The translations under genes and the position numbers were made by a program. A stretch of 64,000 nucleotides of DNA from Apostichopus japonicus. Its lineage: Eukaryota; Echinodermata; Holothuroidea; Aspidochirotida; Stichopodidae. The stretch lies in the NCBI RefSeq assembly GCF_037975245.1, contig NC_092561.1, forward strand, positions 7,262,501 through 7,326,500. The letters are read 5' to 3'. Shown piece after piece: positions 48,501-58,702 of this stretch; the first letter of the stretch is position 1, and each line of letters starts with the position of its first letter. A model generated the notes under the pieces. It was not told the DNA's origin. It was given only the letters and a program-made list of their open reading frames with translations, and did not search any database.

Positions 48501-48614
48501 TGCTTCATGTATGCGAACTTGAGACGTCCTATTAAAGGTCAATACATTTGTTCAAATAAGATATCCAAGTCAAGGAAATCACTTACTATTCCTTAATACC
48601 ACCCGTGAAAACAT
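42514..48614 (-). CDS. ATP5PB: Mitochondrial ATP synthase peripheral stalk subunit b, complete, 8 exons
   Basis: Minus-strand exons: 48614-48587, 47624-47582, 46999-46851, 46298-46135, 45727-45602, 44349-44272, 43296-43195, 42570-42514; total 747 nt, 248 aa plus stop (human precursor about 256 aa). All introns are GT-AG and phases agree. The N-terminus [10 protein letters not shown] with further Ser/Arg residues looks like a mitochondrial import presequence. The [15 protein letters not shown] stretch precedes a membrane hairpin at about residues 76-112 ([19 protein letters not shown], then [16 protein letters not shown]). The rest is a long charged helix, as expected of subunit b, which joins the Fo membrane sector to OSCP on F1. 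The C-terminus ends DLKGLAKA, slightly shorter than human. The start is the only ATG at the head of the presequence. The intron between exons 5 and 6 contains a large 33-bp satellite, and the intron between exons 6 and 7 a MITE. Confidence 0.95.
43702..44056. mobile_element. hAT-like MITE with CAGTGGCGTAGGAA ends
   Basis: A 355-bp element in an ATP5PB intron. Left cagtggcgtaggaa, right ttcctacgcccttg; perfect 8-bp duplication acactatt at 43694-43701 and 44057-44064. An internal segment (atttccaggtggcctcagat) is partly repeated. Confidence 0.93.
44455..45400. repeat. 33-bp satellite array in an ATP5PB intron
   Basis: Tandem units built on tagttgcttgtactagtact plus cgtatatatggta. About ten near-identical units lie at 44520-44860; units then become degenerate to about 45400, with alternative gagta and ggtac variants. 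The core actagt is palindromic. The long open frame across it arises because the unit is a multiple of three without a stop. Confidence 0.97.
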
Positions 48615-48848
48615 CTTATTTTCTTATTTTGCTGTTTGTATGAAAAAGTCCTGCTTTTACGTAGTGCGTGTTTCAGATCATCGTCGGCAGAAAACGAAAA
48701 AAGTGATGATAAACCTGTCCAGAATCTGCCATTGATAATATGCTAGAATTGCTTATCTATCTTGCGATGTGGTACAGTATATATTATACGCGAATGATAA
48801 GCAACGAATAACATTTCATTAACCCCTTTCAAAGGCCGCCCCTATACC
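48615..48848. other. ATP5PB upstream region
   Basis: Between the ATP5PB start codon and the first MITE. The 5' UTR and promoter of the minus-strand gene are expected here; no TATA box or other element is convincing. Confidence 0.35.
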
Positions 48849-49949
48849 CATGGGCGACGATCATGGGGGGACATGTCTCCCCCAATATTTTAGGTGGGGG
48901 ATATAGTATCTAATATCCCCCCAATATTTGGTGGCATAGTTTTTTTTTGTGGCTATAAGAGCATATTTTTTATGTTATCATTAGTTATTTCAAAATAGAA
49001 AATGCTTAGATGCAACTTACAAGGCCTAGGAAGTGCCATTTCCAGCGATCTGGGAGGCATTTTCGGCCAAAATTTTCTTTCACGCTTCGCGCCAACTCAT
49101 GGTGGCGCCACGCTTAGATAGTTCGCCTACAAGCTTCGCCCGTCCCTTGGCAAATTCCTCGCTACGTGCCTGTCTAACCGAGTCACAATTTGTTACTAAA
49201 TGTCACCAAAAAACGACACAGACTTTCACCGAGAGTAGTTTTTACTTATTTTCGAAATGAATTAGCTAGACGGACCATGGGCGCAGATCCTGTTCAGTGG
49301 TGGGGACATGATATACCGTGTCACCACCAATTTGTGGCAAACGCTGCATTGCAAACTTCCCTGTATTGAACTTTGGCGCAGTTTGATCCAGCATTGTGCA
49401 AATGACATGCAGCAGTTCTCATTTTATTACATTTATCCACAGTTGTTAAATTTTGGAAGGAAATCGCATTTGCGGCAGTTTATAATAGTTTTCTGGGAGA
49501 GGACCCAGACCCATCGTAAACAAAGTCTACTTGGATTATTTGTCCCCTGATTTTTTTTTCTGCAGACGCCCATATGTGTTTCCCCCAACTTAAATTTCTT
49601 AGCCATGAGATCACAAATTTAAGGAGGTTTTGGAGCATTATTGGGTCTGGGAAGTGTTATTTCCGGCGATCTGGGAGGTATATTTGCCAAAAAAATTCTT
49701 GTACACTATGCGCGAACCTATGGTCGCACTCTCCTTAGATAGTATCACAGAACAGATACGCGTCCCCACCATTATCCATGACTGATCTGCGCCCATGAGA
49801 CGGACCTATCCGTAATGAAATTTGGTATATGTATTTGGTATAAATACAAAATATCACGAAGCGTGCGAATAATTTTGGGGATGTAGTTGCTACGCGCCTG
49901 CACCCAAGCAAATGTCCCCCCCAATATTTGAAACAAATCGCCGCCCCTG
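48849..49949. mobile_element. Outer MITE with CATGGGCGACGAT / ATCGCCGCCCCTG ends, containing a nested insertion
   Basis: Perfect 8-bp duplication cctatacc at 48841-48848 and 49950-49957. Its body includes gatgcaacttacaaggccta-like and gtggcgcca segments shared with the CAGGCGCGTAGCCA family, and it carries a second MITE at 49276-49797. Confidence 0.85.
49276..49797. mobile_element. hAT-like MITE nested in the 48849-49949 element
   Basis: Ends catgggcgcagatc and gatctgcgcccatg; perfect 8-bp duplication agacggac at 49268-49275 and 49798-49805. It must be younger than its host element. Confidence 0.93.
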
Positions 49950-49957
49950 CCTATACC

Positions 49958-52900
49958 TACCGGTTTACATGCTTCGGAACCGGTGACCGTGCTCCGTAGG
50001 GTCCAATGGGGCAATTTCGTCTTAGTCGCAATAAGTTTCGTTCAATGCGTCAAAGCCCTACCTAGAGCCACTAACTGGTCACTGAACAAGCGCCAAGTTA
50101 TGCACAGGAACCCATCCCATCATCCGTCGAGAAATGGTTCAGTCGCTTTTTTTCTTAATTCCGGGAAGAATGGACCACTGGTATGGCTGTTCATTGCAGT
50201 CCCTTTTATTTCAAATTTACACAAAAGTTGGAAAGTAATTTTCAACAAACCCTTGAGCATACTTTGTTTAAATATGCCTCTGAATGCACCAATTTTAATT
50301 CTTTTCTGGGGAGGACTGCAAGTCCCCCCCCCCCCACATGAGAGTCATTTCAACAAACCCAGGGCCCACTCCTTCCTTATGAAATCCTGGATTTGCACAC
50401 AAGGTATTTCTGTATTTCTCATAACTCGGATATTATAATTTGAAAATATAAATTATGGTCACAAAATGTCTCAGGGTCCAAAATTGAAGAAAAGCGACCC
50501 GACAGCAGGGAAGACGAAAAACAATATTGACTGGGTGGGATAAGAGGTATCACAGCATTGAATTATAGTCACTATTTCTGGAAGTATGAACAACCCAAGG
50601 GAACAGCTTTTTTTTTAAACTTTATTGGACTTGGAATATAGCCTAGCCCTGTTTATGGTGGAGGAGGGTTTGAAATTCAAACAATAAAGGGGTGTCAGCT
50701 GGATGTTCCAATACAAACGAAAAGAAAAAAAAATATTTCTAAAGACAACGAATGATGGCTGCTATGTACAAATGTATTTAAGCTTTTCTAAATAAAGATG
50801 AAAATAGAGCAACGATTAAAACAAAAGTAATTAAACAAGGAAGACAGTCTGTAAAACTAATCAGAAGTGAAACTATATGTGGTAAACCATGGCCACCGTA
50901 GTCGCCGGGATCTACATCTAAGCCTTGGCAGTCCATATAAAACGGTTCACTAAAGTGTCAATGGAAAATCCTTAAATGATATTAGTATGAAATCTCTCCT
51001 TTTATTTTACAATTCAAAACAAAAGAATTGAGAATTAAAATATTACTAATCAAACTATCCATTATTTACACTCTGAAACTTCACTTCTGCCAAATTTGTT
51101 TACATTATTGCACATGTCCCACAGTATCGATCATCTTCTGAACTAATTATCTAAAGGAAACATAAAAGGTCACCAGCTTTTACAGATGTTGTGCAGTCAC
51201 TATGCAGTTCTGCTTCTACGGTGGCTTAACAGGGACATAGGAAGAGAAACAAAAAAAGTGTCCCCAAATCTCAATTTTTTTACCTTTTTTTCTCAAAATT
51301 TTGACTTTTTATCTCCAAATTGTGACTTTTTATCTCAAAATTTGGACTTTTTATCTCAATTTTTTCTTTTACTATGTCCCTCTTAAGCCACCATACTCTT
51401 CCATCGGAGAATGGACACGAAACGGATCTTGTGGGCCACAGTGACAGTGAAATTTTCTATCCAATTTATTGCAACACTTACACAGGTGATGTAACTACTA
51501 CTGTGGAAGGGGGAATATAATATTACACTGCCACCTTCTGTATGACTTTCATTAACTTAATGTTATATAGTTTTTTCTGATTTTACCTTGACTCCTTAAT
51601 TACTTTTATGTCTCTAATATTTCCCGCCCCCCCTTTTTTTTCAATTAAATTGTTTGGTCTAGTCCCATGAAAGTGCTTTGAGCTATTCTTTGATGAAAAT
51701 CCCTACATAACAATATATATTTTTATTATTACATACATATATATTATATGACATAATAAAAGATCAGAAATGTCTAAATGCACAATGGCCTATCTGTTAT
51801 GTTGCAATTACCTATCACAAGATGGCCTAGGCCTACACTGAATCACCCAACAGTATACATATGTCATGTTTTTTCTAACCATAAGGTTTTGCAGTAATCA
51901 TTAACAGGATTCAGAAAAACCTAGGTGGGCTGCTGCTGAAGAGAATGTTACAGAGGGCAGTATACAGGCTGTAGGCAGCTCTTTTCCCACTGGGTGTCTT
52001 ACGCTATTGAAGATAATGGACTGCCAGTTTTATAAAGTGGAGCTGAACCTGACTGTTGTGCACCCCGCATACATAATTCAATGTATCACATACCAAAATG
52101 ATATACACATGGACAAACTGCTACAAAATTGGATAGCGGTTTTCGAACAAGAACCTTAATTTAGTCATTTCATCCTTTCAACTTTGTTAAACGCAAAATG
52201 CACAAACCTCAAAAAAGTTCTTTGCAAAGTGTACTCACTGAACTCTTCCCAGGGACTCAATGATATCGAACTGTCTGTCTTAAAAATTTTGAACGGCACG
52301 AGGGTTTGGTTCAGTGATTATATACTCTACGGATGTGTTTTCCATTTCCCTTTGGGTTTTTTTTCCATGACGTTTTACAACGTCGAGTTTCAGAGTTGCG
52401 ACCCAAACTTCCCAGAGTCCAATATACATGTATGCTATTATCCAGTTAACTAACTGATAATACATCTGTAAAAGATGCAGGAACTAAGTATTTCAGAATG
52501 TTTTACTATACATAAAATAAAAAAAGAGAACTCTTAAATAATGCTCTGTTTTAAAACATCTACTGGTATTACACAACTAAGGGGGGAAAAACAAATCCCA
52601 AGAACAGCCTGTGACACATCGAAAATTGTCTCACGATCCAGCTTAAATATCACTTCTGACTCCAGTGCTATATTGAAATGTTTTCATGAAGTCCTGCAAA
52701 AGTGAAATTTGCTGATTATGCTCAAAGTCCAGCTTTGGATAACTTGATTCTTCCTACCATCTTTTAAGAGATTGACCTCGGATTCTTCTTGCTTTGTACA
52801 TTGAATCAAAAATGTTGAGTTCAATAACGATACATCACACTTATAACAGTATGTCATGTATCATATTCTAGCAAGAAAACATACAACTAAATAAAAAGAT

Positions 52901-53540
52901 TAAACGATAATTTTTTTTTATAAAAATAGAAAACAGATTCTCGTCAAATGGGCAGTCCTTTAAAAATAATGAAACTGTTTATAAACTTTACAGAAGACCA
53001 TTTTCTTTCTTTCAATCAATCCATCTTTGAATTTGACTGGCATTTACTAAATTACAACAGTGCTAAGTTTAAAATTTTCTGCAGAATGTTACTCAAACAT
53101 TTGACCTCATTACCCACAATACCTACCTCTGCAGCCCCCCTCCCCTCCCCTCCATGACTGTCCTCACAGATAAAGTAAAAAAAGGGCCCTGAACAGGAAT
53201 GGCCATGGATGGAGAAAAAACTATGTCAATGACATTGTAGCTCAACTACTACAAGATTTTTCACAATTTTGGTAAATAAATCTCTCAAGGCTCTGCAAAG
53301 CATTTACTGATTTCTTTACATAAAACGATGTTTAAATACAATCCTTGACACTTTCATGTTCATATCGTTAATATTCACAGTATTCTCCGTCCATTATAAA
53401 GGTTCTTTCCATTTGTACTTAACTTATATTTGCAATTTTCCTGGCAACCCAAACTGATGCAAGCACAGATGTTGGCGCCCTTCAAGAACTATGTTGCACA
53501 TAGTCAAAAACATTAAACAAAACCCGTAGGCTCCTGAATG
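49958..53540. other. Gene-free interval, ATP5PB to the exonuclease-ALKBH3 gene
   Basis: No exon recognised on either strand. A 151-codon open frame at 49983-50438 has no motif I know and runs into C-rich transposon-like sequence. The MITE at 51219 is listed separately. Confidence 0.45.
51219..51394. mobile_element. Small MITE with GGTGGCTTAA ends, TA-flanked
   Basis: A 176-bp element. Left cggtggcttaacagggacat pairs with right atgtccctcttaagccacca. TA flanks both sides, suggesting a Tc1/mariner-type target. Inside is a tandem gactttttatctcaaaattt-like repeat. Confidence 0.75.
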
Positions 53541-53905
53541 AATTTTACATTTTGACCCCTTGTGACCCCAAATGATCTTTGACATGTAAATAAAGTACAA
53601 CTTTTATGACCTATCATATACTGAACACTATGGATGACTTTCATGAAAATCCAACATTAACACTAGGAGGAGTAAGCTTTTTTGTGATTTGACTTTTTGA
53701 CCTCTCTTGACCCCAAATGACCTTTGACCTACAACCTGTCTCAATTTTTCTCAAGATATTGATATCTGCTACAAACTGACAAAGTTTGATGAGGATTCAT
53801 TAAAGAACCTGCAAACAGCAGGCCTTTGAGCAATTGTTGACGGACAGACGGCCAGACAGACAGACAGACGCATTGCCATGACAATTGCTCAACTAGTTGA
53901 GCTAA
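53541..53905. repeat. GACCCCAAATGACCTTTGACC dispersed repeat
   Basis: Two gaccccaaatga segments, then gtttgatgaggattc, gacggacagacggccagac and a closing gctcaactagttgagc hairpin. It lies immediately downstream of the ALKBH3 stop, so the 3' UTR may be built from it. Confidence 0.65.
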
Positions 53906-53918
53906 AAATGAAACATGA

Positions 53919-56900
53919 CTATTTTGCTACATGGTCTCTGTTATCAGGAATGATCCATCTATATGTAAGGTTGACTCGACTTCCTTTATTATGATACTCC
54001 TTCGGGACTCGATGCTGTGATGATACAAAAAAAATAAATATAGAACAAGAATGATTATTAACTAACGGGTACAACTTCATTGTTATTAATTTTTTAGCGG
54101 TTCTCGGAGGACCTCTAGTTGATCCCATATGGCCTATTGACCTCCACCAAACCAAATTACAGTTGTGTCCTTTGTATTCACTATTTGGAGATGTACAAAC
54201 TTAAAAGTGCATTTTGTGATTCAGTTATAAACACCGAATATATTCCTCACCAGATTGACAAAGTTGCGGTCTTCTGTTCAAATATTTAAGAAGCAACCAA
54301 TCACATATTCATGAAGAGCTAATTTTTTGAAGGGGAAAAAAATCGACCTCATCTTGACAATGTGATTGAAGGGAAATTGTCAAAACTGAAATAGATGGTT
54401 TGAGGCCATCGGGTAACATATCATTTTGTGTGTGTTTGTGTGACAGAATGCAGACTGAGCCTTTACGTAGGAAGTTCTACCAGAATGTACTTTTGAAGAT
54501 AAGGGTACTAACAAAGTTTTGTCCCTCTGCAGTTTATCTCCTACCTCTCCTCTTCCCCCTGTTGGTTTCTTTCTTCTCTCCATCCATTGTCTACTAATCC
54601 TCTTACATCTATCTATTTGTGTTCACCCTGCTCATTAACTTGGCTGTATTCTGTGCATGTATTTGTCCCTTATTTACTGTTACTTGTCATTCAGCCTCTG
54701 AAGAAGATCCTGCCAGGTTTGAACCGTCAGGCCAACTTACTTTTACACAAAGTTTATACTGTAAAGATTTCTTATTGTACTCACCAACCAATCATGTTGC
54801 GTTGCTCCACCCATAATTAGAAGGCTACCGTGACTCAGCGGTATCTTCAGTTTACTTCCGAAAGGTAGTTTCTTGTCTTTCTCTTCGAGCTGCGAAAAAT
54901 GCAAAATATTTCTACTAATTAGAAGTTAGCTTACCAGAAAAACAAGATATTATCGCCACCTGTTTTTGATCGAAACAGAAAACCAATCGTTGGAATGACG
55001 GAAAGGCTCCCAGAAATATTGTCATGGTTTGAAGATACCTCTGTGTTTTAAAAGATGTGTCAATAATGTAAATAGATATGTGGTGCATGTATGAAACGTA
55101 ATCACAATCTATAAATTTGCTAATAAAAACAACTACATTCAGTTCAGATTCTTATTAGTAACTGGAAAATATTCATGCCTGACGACATACATCAATTTCG
55201 TCATGTTTTTCTATAAAGTACTTATGTTTTTTACTCTCATTCTCCCATTTCAGCGCCCCCCCCCCCCCTAAACCCGGCGCCCTTCCTTGACCACCCTAGC
55301 TACGCCACTGTCTGAGTATATCTATGGAGACAGTTTTATTCCGTAAAAAAGGTCTGACTCTCCCTCTCTGACTCATCTTTACTTGTACAAAGCTACGATC
55401 CACTTGCGACTGGGTGTGGTGGATCCACTCCCGTCAACTTTGAATATCTTCAACAGATCCAGCATGTCTATTACACACACCTATTGAGCCATAAATAGTC
55501 ACATAAAACCTTTTTCCTAAACACAATCACCCCTGCTTGCTCATGGGAAGGGTCTGAAAACCTTTTTCCTAAATAGATCACCCTTGGTTGCTCATGGAGA
55601 GGGTCTGAAAACCTTTTCCTAAACACAATCGCCCCTGCTTGCTCATGGGAAGGGTCCCCATCAACGGAAACTCATGATTCCCCCCCCCCTTCCCCGTATG
55701 GACAATAAATCAAGTTACTTTTTTATGTAAGCCACTGGAGTCATAGAGAGATGCATCTCCTGGGTCAATAAATGTTTAAAATTAGTCACATACCAGTTTC
55801 ATATTTGATGCATAATTTTTAGAAGGAAAAGGAGGAAGTTTTAGAACATGTGTCTATATGTCTATTTATTTCTACAATCATACACATGTCTACATATGTT
55901 TTATGTGTATATATGTCCACATTACATGTCCTCATTTTCTCACACAATTTGTGTACATATGCCTATGTGTATGTCTACATATGTGGACATATATGTCAAT
56001 ATCTGTGTGCACAAGTCTAAATGTGTCTACATATGTCTCCATATCATGAACTTTTATTAACTGAAAGAAACTCACCACATGTTTCTTTGTCATCATTTCA
56101 AAGTATCTGGTGTCCCCTAGCGACAAAGATGCTATATTTGGCTCTTTGCCAAGTCCATATTCATCGTCGCTGTGCCACGCTATGCTGTCACGGCCGTCAC
56201 GGTACAAGTTGCACAAGACAGAGTTGTACTTGTGATCAAAGTTGACCTCAATTTTTGCCTTCAGGGAAGCGACCTGTTCATTCCACTGAAACCAAATAAG
56301 GAAGGAGAAAAGGTAATTAATTTCTTCCATTCAACAAAGCAAATATATTAATCTATCAAACAACAGCACTTCTAAATACAGGGTAGATTTGGTAACAATG
56401 AAGACCAAAATAATAAAAAACTTGGCTTTATTTCTGTACCTCTTTATTGAGATTCCATGAGACCCTTGAATAGGTGTATGGAAACTCCCCAAACCAGAGA
56501 GACATTCTTGGTTCTGTATACATCTCGCCTGTAAGATGAAGTGGCAAAACAGAAAAGACATAAATCTTCATTTTTACTTTTAGCTGTTGTTTTCATTCCG
56601 TCACAAATCCCCAAATTCACTCTGACACCGTCTAAACAGCTTTTCAAGGAGTGAGGAAACATTCACAGGGAATAAAGTTTAAAAAAGATAAACCCAACAC
56701 CTTTATCTTCTGTCATGGGGTAGGAGGGAGGGAGAGGAGGACTAAAGAGGATGGGAGAGGAGGGGCAGGTGAGGGTGGGGGCCAAACCTGCCTCTGCAGC
56801 ACCAAATGGGAGATTTGCTATGTTAGAAGTACCACAGCCAAGTCTTAGTAAGGACTATAATTTTGTTACATATGGGATATCATAATTCCATCAGAAGTGT

Positions 56901-58702
56901 TTCTTAATGACAAAATGGCACTTTCACATAGTATGCAATGTATTGAATTTATACAATGGTCATTTTTTTACTCTGTAGCATCTCATAGGCAAAAGAAGAA
57001 AACTTCTCTTGTGTTAGGAATGTAAGAAAATTTGAAGAAAAAAGAAAGGGATTTTTTATAGCAAGTTACCATCTCCGGTGGTATTTTCCCTTTGTTGCCA
57101 ATTCAATTCTTTAATCAATCGTTTAAAGGAGACATCTGATTCATCTTCTTGTAGGAAATTTGGAACAAACATCACCCTGTAATAAGAAGTTGGAAATATG
57201 TAATTTCAGCCCTTAAAATGACACACATTTTAACATCAGAAAATAACCCAGTAACTTTAAAGTTTGATTGAATGTATTGTTATGTTTGAGGGGTTTGTTA
57301 AAATTGTTGGAAATTTTGTAACATGACATTAAACACTTTATATAGCAAATCATTTATCAATTTTCTGACAATTTAACTTTCACTTACAATATCCTAATCT
57401 AATTTAAGTACATTGAAATTGATCAAACTACTCTCTCCTACCCTCTCCTACATTTTACACCATATGAAAAGTTTAACATTAAAAGAAAATGCACTTTAAA
57501 AACAAAGTTTTTTTTGGCTGTTTCTCTTATTACTTAGAATGAAACACAACTACTCAAGCTATTAGAAAACTGCATTGTTTATGGGAAATTTTAGTTCCTT
57601 ACCAAGAAAACCACATCACCAGGGTGATATCTAACATCATTTGTGTGAGACAAATATTCAGTATAAATTCATGGTACACAATGTCAATTGAGACCACAGT
57701 TGAGGTCTAAAGTTTTCTTGATAACATTTTGTACTTGCATTTGTACTGACTTAGCGGTCTAAGCTGCAATGACAGGTAACTCCATGGATATCAGTTGTTT
57801 ATCAATAATCTATGGAAACTGCACAAATCAATGTTTTGCCTTCAAATCATTTCTTTTATTAATCTCGTTTGAAAAGGAAGTTGCTTTTTTCACTGACTAC
57901 AGTTTTATAAAAACTTATTAATAGAAAATATTAAACTACAAAGTACAAAAGTCACAATTAGTATTTAACGAAACTCATACCACGATTCTCCTGCGTTTGT
58001 TCTGCTCAGAATGTGTTTACCATGTTCTCTGAAATACCAACGAAAGACAGGAAAGTTTATAAGCAAAGAAAAATGGAGGGCATTTCAGAAACTTAGACCC
58101 GCTACAAGAGAAGAAAAACGAAATGATTTACTCACTCACACAGGTGTTTTTAAAGAGTAAATAAAAGCTTTACAAAAACACTGATATTTACTGAAAGATA
58201 GGTCATAACCCTTTGACCTTGTTTTAAGGGATCTACTGTTTCCAAAATATTCTTACGACGACGGTTGTGCAAGATACTTCTAAATAAAATATTAGTAAAA
58301 TAAAATAAAACTGTTAGCAAACTGCTTATCCACTAGAGAGCCTGTGTAATAGAATGTGTAAAATTAAGTTGGCCTGACGTTTCGATCCTAGCAGGATCTT
58401 CTTCAGAGGCTAAAAATATTAGTAAACAGTTCTTCTGCTTACTCTAAGAGATGAACAGTCTCTTTGATCGGTGCCTCCACCGTTACCTCCTTGAAAACAA
58501 ACGACTGGCTTGACGGTTGGCCCGGTAACCGAGGATTTTCCAAACTTCCTGCTTCTGTCGAGGGGTCGCGGGACATATCTGCGGCCTTTTGAGATGTGTT
58601 AACCGCTGCCGGCAAGCTCCTCTGCGGTCGCGTCCCAGGTTTTCTCAGACCACTGAGAGCACCGGCTCCCTGAAGTCGATTACGACGTCTCTTTTCCGCG
58701 TG
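53919..58702 (-). CDS. ALKBH3: ALKBH3 portion: Fe(II)/2-oxoglutarate-dependent alkylation-repair dioxygenase
   Basis: Seven minus-strand exons: 58702-58443, 58028-57981, 57176-57070, 56528-56440, 56285-56076, 54889-54785, 54014-53919; 304 residues (human ALKBH3 286 aa). ALKBH3 oxidatively removes 1-methyladenine and 3-methylcytosine from ssDNA and RNA. The Fe ligands HxD (in WHSDDE) and distal His (HRVPKEYH), and the 2-oxoglutarate-binding RVNLTYR, are all intact. NSVLCNLYRDGRDSIAW and IASLSLGDTRYFEM are family hallmarks. The N-terminal EKRRRNRLQGAG matches the extreme N-terminus of the human protein, yet here it is preceded by His-Ala and an acceptor site, not by Met. Translation therefore has to start in an upstream exon, or at a later Met (in ADMSRDP), which would drop the conserved basic N-terminus. 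Confidence 0.93.

Noticed and set aside
49983..50438. 151-codon plus-strand open frame
   Set aside because: No recognised domain, a low-complexity proline/poly-C end, and it lies in repeat-rich sequence beside a MITE.
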